From: Branchiostoma floridae
Taxonomy: Eukaryota; Chordata; Leptocardii; Amphioxiformes; Branchiostomatidae
Assembly: GCF_000003815.2 (NCBI RefSeq)
Contig: NC_049979.1
Coordinates: 24,089,752-24,153,751 of the forward strand
Direction: 5' to 3'
Length of the DNA: 64,000 nucleotides
Below the pieces are notes generated by a model. It saw only the letters and a program-made list of their open reading frames with translations, did not search any database and was not told the origin of the DNA. This document shows, in pieces, positions 21,766 to 33,640 of the stretch. Position 1 is the stretch's first letter; each line of letters starts with the position of its first letter. A program made the translations under genes and the position numbers.

Positions 21766-23054
21766 TAGATCTGATACTATAGTGAAAACCATTTAGTATC
21801 AATCGTTTGTGCATTTACAAGATGCAGCAGTACACAAAAGCTTTTTGATTCTACTTTGACAAGAATTTGTGATGACAATATAGGGAAAGTTTAGCACTTC
21901 ATTGTGATTTGATGAAAGGGTAGTTAGTAGACTTTTCCTACCCTCTGTCTTGCCATTGCTCTTTGCAAAATTATGTGTTGAAATTTTAATAGCATAATAT
22001 CTGTTCTGCATGAAGACTTTTGTTTGTTTAAGTCCACTTTTTCTATTATTCGTAAGTGACCACAAGCATGTATTCTTGATGTTGGTAACTTTAGAAGTAT
22101 AAGTAGGGTTTGATTTTGAGCCATTACAACCAGATAGTAATTTAACGCAGATCTGATGCAATTTTGTGAAAAGGACAAACACTCTGAAGACCAGTACCAG
22201 TGGCAATCAATCAACTAGAGTAAATTTTTTCCTTTTTCTTTTTTGACATTCTGGTACTGTTACCGTAACGCTTAAGTAGTTATCATATGTTATGTATCTA
22301 TTGACTAGAAAGATAACTACATGTACATTCAGAAGCATTTGGAAGCAAATTCATGATATTTTGCTTTGTATCAAAGAACATAAGAAAATATATTCTACAA
22401 TGTGTAGAATAGAGCCTCTGCTTATCTATGGTAATGTTACTCTCTAACAAATACATTTTAGTGTGTTTATACACAATCTATACATTTAAGTCCTTACTGA
22501 ACTTGCCTTCTGATATCGTAAGAGCAAATCCTTTAATTTTTGCGGTGTAAGTGTCAGGTCGTCACAAATACACAGATTTGCAAATCATGCCGCAACTGAG
22601 CCAAACTTTAATTCTTCCTCAGGGATTTATGTTAGTCATATGAGACTTGAAACTTTGAGAGTACTGTTTGTTGTGTGATGCTGACGTTGACGCGGTGTGG
22701 AGTGTCAGGTGATAGAAGCTCTTAACCAATCTTGGCTATCCTCCGTACTGCTTGTATACTGACGCTAGATGCATACTTTCGTGTACCTGAAAGCCGCATC
22801 CCAATGTGACGACTTGGAAAACAGCATCTGTTGTGTATGTAACTATCGCAAGGTGGCGCGACTGCACGGGCTTAAATATGCAAAGGAGTGTCGTAATATT
22901 GGAGGAGGGGCATAATCCCGGAAGTCAGCTGTTAGCTGACTCAGTTCACCTGGATTCACGGGAGATCGAGAAGTGACTCCACAGTCGTCAGTTGCGGTTA
23001 GAAAACGCCTTCGTCAGCACCTGTACTTCTGTATATCCCTAACTCTGTTGTGCG
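21766..23054. other. Flank between array and KBTBD-like gene
   Basis: The part up to about 22420 still aligns loosely with the 3' flanks of the other units (AAGCAAATTCATGATATTTTG, GCATTTGGAAGCAAATTC). The last 350 bases before 23055 are GC-richer (GGAGGAGGGGCATAATCCCG) and are the likely promoter and 5'UTR of the next gene. Confidence 0.4.
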
Positions 23055-26000
23055 ATGGCGTTCGCTTGGCACACAGCGCCGACTATTTCAGGTGAGTGGG
23101 TTCGGTAGTGGGAAGGGCCGGGTGGGTATGGGTGTCGGTACATTTGTATATCATATATGTCGATGGTTTTCGTTGGTAGTGAAAACGGGTGTCATATTAT
23201 ATACAGAAAGCTTTATCAAATGATTTTTTTAATGAAATCTTACTACATGTTTTTATAATTTCAGTATTTTATTTATCTATTTCAAGTAACGTTATCTATG
23301 CACAACAGTGCGAAATATAAAAGAGTCGTAGTACAATAACAGCAGTGATATAACGTCCTTGATAAGTGGAATTCCCTTTTCCTTTCTCTCCAAGCAGAGG
23401 TTAACGTTAGGCTCTGGCTGTTTTTTTAAACTTTTTTTTATCGGGTTCCTATTTTGTATTGTATCTTGTATTGTCAACATTACAAAAAAGAAAGCCCGAT
23501 AAAAATGAATAGATAAAAGTTTAAAAAAAAACAGCCAGGCCTATCCTCTGCTTGGAGAGCACTCACATCTGGCATAATGTGAGGCATCACAGAGACAAAG
23601 AACCGTTAATATTTGTGACCGTATCATGTCCGACCAAGTTTTTCTCATAAATATTACTTGTGTATACAACTTGCCCGTGTTTCTATCTATTGACGTGAAA
23701 GAGAAAGAAATATTTCAGCTTGCTGACCTATTCCAGCCAAACACACAAGTTAGGATGTGTTGTGAAGTCATAATTACAGGTGTTGCCCCTGCTTTGTGTT
23801 GTCCCAAATTATTCTGTCCCCAGGGGGAATGCTGTCACCGCACCGGATGTTTCAAATTTCTCCACCCCCAATCATAGAATACTGTAAAAGGCCAGGAAAT
23901 GTTTCGTAGTAGAAGGGAAATGCTGTAATTAATTTCGTAGTAGAAGGGAAATGCTGTGGTTGAAACTACATGTACCATGTAGGGTTGTACTGTGTATGGT
24001 GGAAATGTTTAATTTGTGTTGGTGTGAAAATCACGAACATAAAACCACCTTGAATATTTCCCCTTTTACAGTACCACACACATCCTCTTCTACCAGTACA
24101 CCTTTTGTTTCCTTGCACTTCATTGTCATGCGGAGTCCAGTCATCATTATTTTGTCTTTCTGAAAGTTCTGCCTGATTTGGGCTCTTAAGTATAGCTTAG
24201 ATAATGACATGTAATGACCTTAAGTGATGATAACCAGTCCTTATACGGGCATTATTGGACAGGTGTGTCATCTGCATTCCCAGTAAATACACTCTTTTTA
24301 GATAGCTAAGCAGACTAAATTAGAGTGATTTGGGAAAAAATACTCTGATAACAATTCAAATCACAGTGATTTTCATGTGTAATGGAACTGAAAGGGGTAC
24401 ATTATTGTAATTTTGGAACAATTTTCTGATACCAAACCAAATCACAATGCTTTTCATGCATTAAGAGTAATATGCCCTCACAGTCCAATGAGTCCATTAT
24501 CATTTATGCTAGACTTGATTATTGACTACACATCTGGTGGGTCTAAAAGTACAATTGAAGCTACATTCTTGGGTGGTCATGTCACCTGGAAACAGTTCAA
24601 AGCCATTGTTTTATTAAGTGAAAAACACCTCAAAGTTTGTTTATATAGAATACATGTTCACTGTTAATATGACAGAAAGGCTCACATTGGTTGAGACCTT
24701 CAATTACTATTTATATAAGATATAACATTTCGAGCATTATACTATTAGAAATCTAGGATTTCATTGTTAGAACCATGGCATCATCTGAATATAATGGTGC
24801 TCACACTATACAGAGGTTTCTGCCCTACGAGTGATCAAGATGATGTCATGGTGATGCAGTGGTAGGCAAAAAGCAGGTGTTTGGCAAAAGATTGATTTAC
24901 GAATCAACCAGTAATTTGATCTCCCAATTTAGATATCAATTTTTAATCCTATCTACAGTCGAATACCCCGGATAAAAACAACAACAGCAATCGCTCGCAT
25001 TGAAATGAATTCTATCTTTCTTACATACAGTAGTCTACTAGCTCAATAGCACCTGTATAGTGTATAATATGTGCATGGATATATTCCAACTGTAGTTCTT
25101 CTTTTTCCACAGGCGGCAATGAAAACCCACCACAAGGCAAAGTCCACAAGAACAGCCACCATTGGTCAGTGATGCAGAAGGAGCTGTCGGACATGCACAG
25201 TCAGGAGGCGCTGGTCGATGTCACCCTTCTTGTTGATGAGCACAAGTTCCCCTGCCACAGGCTCCTCCTGGCCGCCGCCAGCCCCTACTTCAAGGCCATG
25301 TTCTGTAGCAAAGGTTTCGCGGAGACCCAACAGGACTGCATCAGGCTACAAGGGGTCAGCAAGGACGCGGTTGACCTCGTCGTCAGGTACGTGTACACGG
25401 GACAGGTGGAGCTCAGCGAGGCAAACATTCAGGAGCTGATGTCGGCGGCCAACATGTTCCAGATGCTGGACCTGTTCCACGCGTGTGCGACGTACATGCA
25501 GAGCAAAGTGGACAAGACAAACTGCCTCGGGGTGTACTTCTTCGCCCAGGCTATTGATCACAACGACCTGATGTTTGCGGCACGTAACGTGCTGAACATC
25601 AACTTCACCAGCGTCAGTAGGACGGAAGAGTTTTTACAGCTGTCCTGGCAGCAGGTCAATGACATCGTCTCCAGCGACAAGTTGAACGTCAAGAGCGAAG
25701 ACCAGCTGTGTAAGGCGGTACTGCAGTGGCTTCATCACCACCAATGGCAGCACAGCGATGAAGAGAACCTGGGTGATACCGCGTGGAACGTGCTGAAGAA
25801 TGTCCGCCATGAGCTGCTCAGCCAAGAATACGTATCAGACGTCTTGTGTAAGGACCCCGTTGTGTCTAAGTGTGAAGAATTCATGAAACTCATAGGTGAC
25901 AGTAGTGCGAAACTTCACAGCAATGGTGTTGGGTCAAAGGAAGAACTTTCTCCCAAGCTACAAGTTGTTTCTGAAGAGTTGAGACGTGATCGGCTGGGAA

Positions 26001-26944
26001 TGGACAGGAGAGAGCTGCTGGTGACGTTGGCTGAAACCATAGACGACCTTGGGGAGGAATACAGCAGGGGCATGGCTTTTGATGTTCAGAGTGAAAGTGC
26101 CTACCTCCTAGCTCCGCTGCCACAGAAGCTGAAAGATCCCGCCGTGGTCGTGACCAAGGACAACGACATCTACGTGGCCGGAGGGACGATGTACAAGGAG
26201 GACCTTGACTCGGACGTGTCGGTCAGGACTCTGTATAAGTACCAACATTCCCTGGACAGGTGGGAGGAGAGACAGCCGATGTTGGAGGGGAGGTCCAGCT
26301 TTGGGATGGCGTTCCTGCAGGGGTACATCTACGCTGTGGGTGGCATGGTGTACGACAGCTTCGGCAGATATAGCGGCACCCTGAACACTGTAGAACGGTA
26401 CAATCCTGAATCCGACACCTGGCAGTACGTAACTCCCATGCCCGACGGTATATCTGAACACGGCGTGGTGACACTGGGAAGCCAACTGTTCGTTGTTGGA
26501 GGCAGGCCCCCCACCCACTCGTTCTGTTACGAACCGGGGGAAAACATGTGGAGCGTCTACGAAAGTGTCCCAATCCCCATGTCCTCTCCTGGTGCAGCTG
26601 TCTTCGACTCAGAAATAGTTGTCGCTGGAGGGTTCAAGTTCCTCGGCCCCAACCGAGGGTGTCTGCCCGCAGTACAGATCTTCAACCCGCACGAGAACCA
26701 ATGGCAGGCCGGCCCTCCCCTTCCCCAGGGCAGGATCTGCCCGGGATTGGCTGTTCTGCACAGAGAGTTGTACATTGTCGGAGGCGAGAGGTCAGGGCAT
26801 GGAGGTCGTGACGACCTGCCGTTGCTGAGGTACAGTGGGAGCTACGAGGGAGGCTGGGAGGAAATGTCCCTGCACTGTGCAGGCACGGCCTCCTGTGCAG
26901 TTGCCAAAATGTTTGTGAGAAACTTGCAGGAGACTGATACTTAA
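23055..26944 (+). CDS. BTB-BACK-Kelch protein, KBTBD2/KBTBD8-like (two coding exons)
   Basis: Predicted CUL3 adaptor of 622 aa. Exon 1 is 23055-23091 (12 codons plus one base, donor GTGAGT). Exon 2 is 25113-26944 after acceptor TTTTTCCACAG. Phase 1 joins them as TISGGNENPP. An in-frame TAA at 23040-23042 with no ATG between supports the start. The BTB (about 37-145) has VDVTLLV, FPCHRLLLAAASPYFKAMF and the phi-x-E residues FAE. The BACK follows, then a linker with the RLGM...E segment and a first blade DNDIYVAGG, both typical of KBTBD2/KBTBD8. The C-terminal SCAVAKMF also matches that group. Kelch repeats include IYAVGGM...VERYNPESDTW and LFVVGG. It is GC-richer and far more diverged than the array genes, so it is an old neighbour and not an array member. 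Confidence 0.88.
23386..23559. mobile_element. 174-bp hairpin MITE in KBTBD-like intron
   Basis: The ends CTCTCCAAGCAGAGG and CCTCTGCTTGGAGAG are perfect inverted repeats. Pairing continues inward (GGCTCTGGCTGTTTTTTTAA against TTAAAAAAAAACAGCCAGGC, and TATCGGG against CCCGATA). Relatives occur at 32417-33054 and about 57463-57545. Confidence 0.8.
23880..24074. mobile_element. MITE-like repeat with ACTGTAAA ends
   Basis: TACTGTAAAAGGCC at the left and CCCCTTTTACAGTACC at the right are inverted. The inside includes AACATAAAACCACC. It is related to 48879-49055 and a fragment near 55838. Confidence 0.55.
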
Positions 26945-28265
26945 GACTACCTCAAACTCACAGTTTCTACATGTATATGTAAAGCACAGTGTCTTATTAT
27001 GTAATCAGTACAGTGTATCCAAAAGAACTTAACCATGGGTCTAGATTGTATTGTAAACATATCATAGAACATTTAATACCTCTCAGGCAAATGGTTGATT
27101 GCCAAAGAAATATATAAACACATCTTCTTGAGTTCTCAGTTTTGTGCAGCCACAATTTTCTACGATAACGGATAAGTCAATGACTTATAACGTTCTGCGC
27201 TAAAATTTTGAAAACTTAATATCTATATGTTACACACAGTGTTATACTTTTCTCATTCAGTGTTTCCCTGACATATTTGAAGTAAAAAGTTGTAATATGT
27301 TTCTAATTCGAAACACTAGAAATTGTAAGTTGTACATGTTAGGACATTGGTACCTCAATATATTTCACAAATGTGAAAGGTCATGCGATTTGCTGATGAA
27401 GACATTTTACCCACCAATCGTAGCAAGTGTTATTGACCCAAAGTAGCTGTAGTGGTAGTGTCAGTGTCCATTTTGACATGGTGGGGTGTTGGTGTTTTTA
27501 TCGCTTTTGTTGTATGTTATCATCATAGCTTGTAGCTACATTTTTGTGTATTTTGTTACTAGATCGAAGTACAATGTATTGTGATGTCACGTGCTGGTCA
27601 GGCCATACAGAAAGGGATGTTAAAATGTCTTCCCCATGTAAGGGGGAGCTTCAGTGTTAAAGAACCCAACACACTTTATGGATAAGAGCATGTGATCCAG
27701 TGTACTTGACTGAAAGGGCGAGCTGTGGCAAAGTCACACTATTACACTACATGTATTAGCCAATTAATACAAAAAGCATCATGCCAATGGAGGATTACCG
27801 GTAATAAATTGCTAGTAGTACTAGTACCCCCTACATACATTGTATCCATGTCTCTCACTATCTAATAGTCAGGATGTCGAAGCCTTTGCAATGGTTTTAT
27901 TATATTCACTACTTCACTAAATATATTCATTTTTCTTTGTATGTGATGAAGATAAATCAAGTCAACTCATGGATATTATTTCCACTTTTTTTTAAATAGA
28001 AATCTTCATGATTATGATGGTAATGAGATAACCACACCTTGCCTCGGTAAGACAGTTGGTGATGATGACGCATTCTATTCTATCTGAGTGAGAATATCAT
28101 AAACATCAAGCACTGGCCAAGACCAAGTTGTTAACTCTTTTTGTCTGATTGTATTCTAATCAACTATGGATGACCTCTAGCCAATATGTTACTGAAAATG
28201 TTTTGAATCAGTCACAAATCTATTCTTGTTTTGACACCTGTTTCTGCCGACCATGCGTAGTTGAC
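26945..28265 (+). other. 3'UTR and flank of KBTBD-like gene
   Basis: AT-rich noncoding DNA. Short AATAAA-type words occur (for example 27803-27808) but the transcript end cannot be fixed. No other gene seen. Confidence 0.4.
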
Positions 28266-28371
28266 ACGGTTCAAAAGAGTCACCCTACGGCTGACTGAAG
28301 TACTGCACTAAATATTTCCATACTTCGGTAGCAGTACTGCAGTCAGCCGTAGGGTGTCTCTTTTGAGCCGT
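28266..28371. mobile_element. 106-bp hairpin MITE
   Basis: The 41-bp arm ACGGTTCAAAAGAG...CTGC (28266-28306) pairs with 28331-28371 at 38 of 41 positions around a 24-bp loop. Noncoding. Confidence 0.75.
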
Positions 28372-29033
28372 TTGAACAGCACGTATAACTCTTTACCACT
28401 GCTTTTGGGACAACACAACCATCCATAGCAATCACCAGCAATGCGAGTCCTTTCTGTCGACAAGCCTATCAGGCTCCACATGTCGCTAGAACTAGTAGAA
28501 ATCGGCCAGCTAGACAGATAGCACACCAGAGGAGTTATCCGGCCAAAACTACATTTTGGAAACGTTAGTTATTGTCGTATCGGCTAATATACAAAAGCGA
28601 TATGAAATACTAAAAACCTTTGCTTGAACCATGAACGCTTTGGAGCAAAAAATACCAAATGTCAACAACAAACAATACATTGTCCTTTTGAAATTTCTCA
28701 ATTGCAAGAATTTCGGAAAGATCTTTGTTACTATATATAAAGGCATAAGAAATATCGATTAAAGACAACGTCCCATTCGCACAGCCACAGTAGGCCCATT
28801 TAATTGACAATGTCCTCTGGGTCGTTGACCCGCCTCATCTTCAACTTGCCGTCTAGCTGGGGTTTATAGAATATTCAATACTTATAGAGTGTTTGCGTTC
28901 TGGATGAGTGTACCCATTTATGTCTGTGACCGTACTCATTTTCTCTTTCATCTCGCCAAACGCGGCGATCCTAAATGATTTATGTGCCTACCATACATTC
29001 CCTCCGTGTGACCTCCAGTGCCAATAGTGGATG

Positions 29034-29185
29034 AGTGCAACGTGCCGCAGGTCGGTCTCCGCTGACACATTTATATAGGTAACCTTCATTTGTATTCCTG
29101 TGGTCGCGGTCCGTGTTCTGTTGAAAAGTCCCTGAGGGACATCGACTTTTCCAATTTCATAATTTTGGCACGAAGCGCGTATCGT
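29034..29185 (-). repeat. Dispersed repeat, inverted copy
   Basis: The reverse complement of about 30561-30712. Shared words include CAACGTGCCGCAG, CATTTGTATTC, GAAAAGTCCC and GAAGCGCGTATC. A third copy lies near 33290-33420. Confidence 0.7.
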
Positions 29186-29589
29186 AGTCTCTACCAGACT
29201 CCGGCCTGACCGAATAATAGTAATAGGGGACGTACTTTGCGGCCACGTTAGGAATAAAAGTCTGGTAGGAGTTAATTGGCCTAGGAGTGATCTGACCGGC
29301 CGGCGGATAGCTGGATAGACTGCAAAAGACTAACTGAAATCCCATGACAACTTATATGTCCCTACTTGGCCAAATTCTTCTCTTTTTCATCCAGCTGATG
29401 CGTCTGCTTGGAGACAAGCGTATCACTTTTGCTCATGAATAGATCCCATGGATTGTAAATCAACTAGCCATAGGACATGGTCACAAATACATACATGAGG
29501 ATGTTGCTGCAGACAAGCTGCAAGCTTTAGTAATTTTAGATTGGCATGAAGAGACAACTACGGGGAAATCAATGTATAACATTCTACTA

Positions 29590-29995
29590 AAGTTATATCA
29601 TATACGTTTGAATATAGTTGTAGAAGTGACAATTTATATGTTGTGTGGTATGGTAACCTTAAATATGTATATATGTATATATAGTTGTAAAAGTAACACC
29701 AGGGTGGTATATTGAGTGTAGGTGCCCTTGAGTGAAGTTGTATAAGCGACATTTATAGCGTGGTAGCCTTAAATGAAATTGAGGTGACTCGAGTGCGGTA
29801 GCCTTAAGTAGGATTATTTAAGTCAAACTAGTGAGTAGCACTGATGGAAGTGACACAAGTGTGGTGGCCTTGAATTAAGTTGTAGAAGTGACACTAGTGA
29901 GTAGCCTTGAGTAGAAGTGACACTAGTGTGGTGCCTTTGAGTGAAGTTGTATGTTATTAATTAAAAGTGACATTAGTGTGGTAGCCTTGCCTATA
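29590..29995. repeat. Degenerate minisatellite, about 35-40 bp unit
   Basis: Roughly ten imperfect copies of AGTTGTAGAAGTGACACTAG plus TGTGGTAGCCTTGAGTGA follow one another, with internal deletions. A stray unit occurs near 32725-32755. Confidence 0.7.
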
Positions 29996-30006
29996 ATTAT
30001 ATAAGC

Positions 30007-30057
30007 CAAACACACACACGCACACACACGCACACACACACGCACACATACACACAT
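30007..30057. repeat. (CA)n microsatellite
   Basis: CA dinucleotides interrupted by CG and TA, next to the minisatellite at 29590-29995. Confidence 0.9.
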
Positions 30058-30389
30058 ATCACGTAGTGAGCAGCACATTGAGACCATGTCTAACGAAGAA
30101 ATGGACGTTAAACGAGAACAACAACAACAACAGCAACAACATGATTGACATAATTATTTCATCGTTTTCCATAAGAAGACTTCAATGCATGTTATATAAG
30201 GGAAGGTGCAACATTAATGTTATCAATTACGCAAATAAGGTCTTCATTCGCATAATTGGTGCAAAAATGTCATAATTCCTTAGTAATTCATGATTGGAAT
30301 TTCATACTTGTGACCTGGTTGAACACATTTGAATAAGATTTCTAAAAAGGAAAAGGTCTTAATAGTCAATGTAGGTATGAGGTCTCTGA

Positions 30390-30960
30390 ACTCTTGTTCT
30401 GATATAGTTCACATTTTTATCTGTCTTCATACAATCTTTCTTTCACGGCAAAAGTTTGCAACTACTTTCTAAAATCATTTTTGTGCATTTAGTTGTGACC
30501 ATATCGTATAGCAAGTTGACTTGCTATACATTCCATGACATGAGGCATGAGGTCTACTGATACGCGCTTCCTGATGAAATTGAAAAATTGCCATTTATTT
30601 CCTTATCTTCTGGGACTTTCCCACAGACTGTAGTTGCCGCGCGACCACAAGAATACAAATGAAAGTTAACTTATGTTTCAGCAGTAGAAACTGCCCTGCG
30701 GCACGTTGACCCTATTAAAGGCACGTACACCCACTATTCGCACTAGCGGTCATTCGGACAGGATTTTATGGTGGGTATTGGGTAACGTTACAGCCTTGCA
30801 CAATAATTCCAGAACACCCGCGTTTGGCGTTGGCTAAAAACAAGAATGTCATCACCCCTGAAAGGAAAGAAACAAGCACATTTCTTAGGATTGAACAGCT
30901 GGCTGCCAAGATCTCTGTCATCAAATCCAGCATCAAGGGCATGATAAATATTGATTAATC
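30390..30960. repeat. Segmental duplicate A
   Basis: Aligns in the same orientation with about 33150-33640. Shared words in order are GATATAGTTCACA, TTGTGACCATA, TTTCCTTATCTTCTGGGACT, GCGTTTGGCG and CCCTGAAA. Its middle (30561-30712) is also present inverted at 29034-29185. Confidence 0.7.
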
Positions 30961-31189
30961 AATGACGTTACATACATTCGTTGACCCACCTCATTTTCAC
31001 CTTGTCGTCTGGTAACGTTACATTAAATATTCATAGCTATGGAATATTTATAGAATGTGTGCTCTGTATGAGTGTAAAAATGTACAGGAGGCCTATAACA
31101 TCAATCGTTATCTATCTATATGCATACATATTATATAACGTTAGATTTATGTGTAGAATTTATATAGTTTTTACTGGATTTTAACTGAC

Positions 31190-31690
31190 AGATGGGTGAC
31201 GTAACTAGCGTTATATCGAGAGAGAGAGAAAGATGGAAGAGAACCCTGTCTGTCTGTCTGTCTGTCTATCTGTCTGTCTGTCTGTCTATCTGTCTGTCTT
31301 TCTGTCTGTCTGTCTGTCAGCCCTTCTGTCTATCTCTCTTGTTTTCAATTTACAATTATTTTCATATACCTCCAACAGGCTAGGGAATGGAAAATGTAGT
31401 CATAGCAGATCCTCTCTGAACAGAACCCAGATATCACTGTCAAACAGCACATGTGATGTAACGTGATGTTGTCAACATGTTGTGCAGGTATATAAAAGCA
31501 TTTACACAATACAATACGTATACATCTCTGCCTGGTGCGACGGTAGAGGTCATTGACTCATTACCAAAACCAGCTGCCAGACTTGAAAATATAGTTGATA
31601 ACGTTATATAGTTACGCGCTGTCCTCCAGGACGTTGACCGGGCAAAATTAGTACTAGTAGTAAAGCTTTGGTGGGGTGTAAATTACGGTC
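31190..31690. repeat. Tandem duplication, unit A with CTGT microsatellite
   Basis: Aligns with 31815-32290 from GAGAGAAAGATGGAAGAGAA through CACATGTGATGTAACGTGAT to CGTTGACCGGGCAAAAT. A CTGT/CTAT tract occupies 31246-31318. Confidence 0.85.
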
Positions 31691-31814
31691 ATCGAACGGT
31701 GGCAAGAGGACTATAACAGCAATCGTTATCTTTCTACATACATGCGTTATGTTAGATTTACATGTAGGATTTGCATACCGGAGCTAGATTTTTACCGACA
31801 GATGGGTTATGAAA

Positions 31815-32290
31815 AGTAACGGATTAAAACAGGGCTGACGAGTAAAGGTGAACTAGCGTTATATAGAGAGAGAAAGATGGAAGAGAACCCTGTCTGTCTG
31901 TCTGTCTGTCTATCTGTCTGTCTGCCCGTCTGTCTGTCTGTCAGTCTGCCTATCAGTCTGCCTGTCTATCTGTCCGTCTGTCTGTCTGTCAGTCCCTCTG
32001 TCTGTCTGTCAGAGAAAATGTAGTCATATTCAGATCCTCTGAACAGAACCGAGATATCACTGTCAGACAGCACATGTGATTTAACGTGATGTTGTCAAAC
32101 ATGTTGTGCAGGTATACAAATAATACCTTTAAGCCATACAATACATCTCTGCCTGGCGCGATGATAGAGGTCATTGACTCATTACCAACACCAGCTGCCA
32201 GACTTGAAATGTATAGTTATTACGCACTGCCCTCCAGGTCGTTGACCGGGCAAAATCAGTAAGCTTTGGCGGGGCGTAAATTGAGTTATC
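31815..32290. repeat. Tandem duplication, unit B with CTGT microsatellite
   Basis: Second copy of 31190-31690. Its CTGT/CAGT tract (31889-32011) is longer and more interrupted. Confidence 0.85.
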
Positions 32291-32416
32291 AATACACATG
32301 CAAAAGTTGACAAAGTCACTTGAGCTCTCGCATAGGTCGAACCGCTAATGCTACCATTGGTTAAATTACCAATTACTATTATAATTGTGATGGATAGTCA
32401 GGATCCCGACAACGTA

Positions 32417-33054
32417 GTCTCCAAGCAGAGGTTCGGCTCCGGCTGTTTTGACATGTTTAGGCGTTTATGTCAGGCTTTCCCATGTTTCAATCTTGCGCTG
32501 TTTTCTTAATTCGTATCCGCCAGTCAGGCCACAGCAAGTAGATTTTATGGATGACATCCTCTGCAGACTGCAAAAATAATGAGATAGGGCGAAAAAAAAA
32601 CAAGATGGGCAAAAAAACAAGATGGTAAATTTTCAAAATAGACGTTGTAACAAGACTTGAAGTGACAAAATATGGCATCACAGCCAACAAGACATCCATT
32701 CCTGTATTTAAGAAGTGCAGCAATGTAGTTAGAGTGACACAAGTGTGGTAGACTGGTATCATTAACCATGTTGGCAACTACACTCATAGCTTCCATAGTT
32801 GTGCCACTTTTACAACTATCTATCGGGTTGCACCTCTGCAACTACAGTCAATGCTACAGAGTCTCTAGTGTCAATTCTACATTCAATGATTAGGTTACAA
32901 CACAACCTTTACCCATTTTCGTCTATCCGGGCTTCCCTTAAGAAGAAAAAAAATCTTGTTTTTTTTCTGAAATCAGGCTAAAATTAATGAGCGCGCGGAT
33001 GTCATCCATAAGATTTACTTGCTGTGGCCTCATGTCTAACCGCGGCTTGGAGAG
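32417..33054. mobile_element. 638-bp element with TIRs, relative of the 23386 MITE
   Basis: The outer ends GTCTCCAAGCAGAGGTT and AACCGCGGCTTGGAGAG are inverted. A second inner inverted pair is AGGCCACAGCAAGTAGATTT (from 32527) against AGATTTACTTGCTGTGGCCT (to 33030). A relative of the interior lies at about 56775-56945 (TTCTTCCTGTATTCAAGAAG). No transposase seen. Confidence 0.65.
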
Positions 33055-33149
33055 TAGGACAGCTTGCTGTTCAACACAAGTTTGTCGTTTGAGGACAGAT
33101 AAAGGCATCTAATTATAATGTAATAGTTATATATTTAATACCCTGTGGC

Positions 33150-33640
33150 AGTGTTTTGATATAGTTCACAGTCCTGTCTCATCATGCCAATAAGTTGTTA
33201 AAGTTTTCAGCCGGTACATGACTTCATTTGTGACCATACATACTAGTATGGCTTGTTGATTAGATGATATACATTTCCAGGGATGTACACAAAAGCGTTT
33301 CGTACTTCGTGATCGTGACAAAATTATGAAATCAAAATAGGCGATTTCCTTATCTTCTGGGACTTTCCCACAGAAGTTGATTGCTGAGTGACCGGCACGC
33401 GAATACGAATGGAGGTTACCTAAATGTATCAACAGACTCACATACGTACGTTGGCCCACATTTGGACCAGAGCTCGAGGCCACCGGTAGAGATTGTATGG
33501 TGCGTAGCATTAATTTTCGGGATAGTCGCGTTTGGCGATGGCTAAGCAAGAAGGGCATCCCTGAAAAGGAGAGACGCCAGCACCTTTGTCTGGACCGAAC
33601 TTGGGGTGGTTGCCAAAGATACAGAGATAGGCGTTGATCG
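33150..33640. repeat. Segmental duplicate B
   Basis: Partner of 30390-30960, same orientation, more diverged at its 5' side. Confidence 0.65.

Noticed and set aside
26108-26573. Minus-strand frames over the KBTBD-like gene
   Set aside because: Shadows of a GC-rich kelch coding region.
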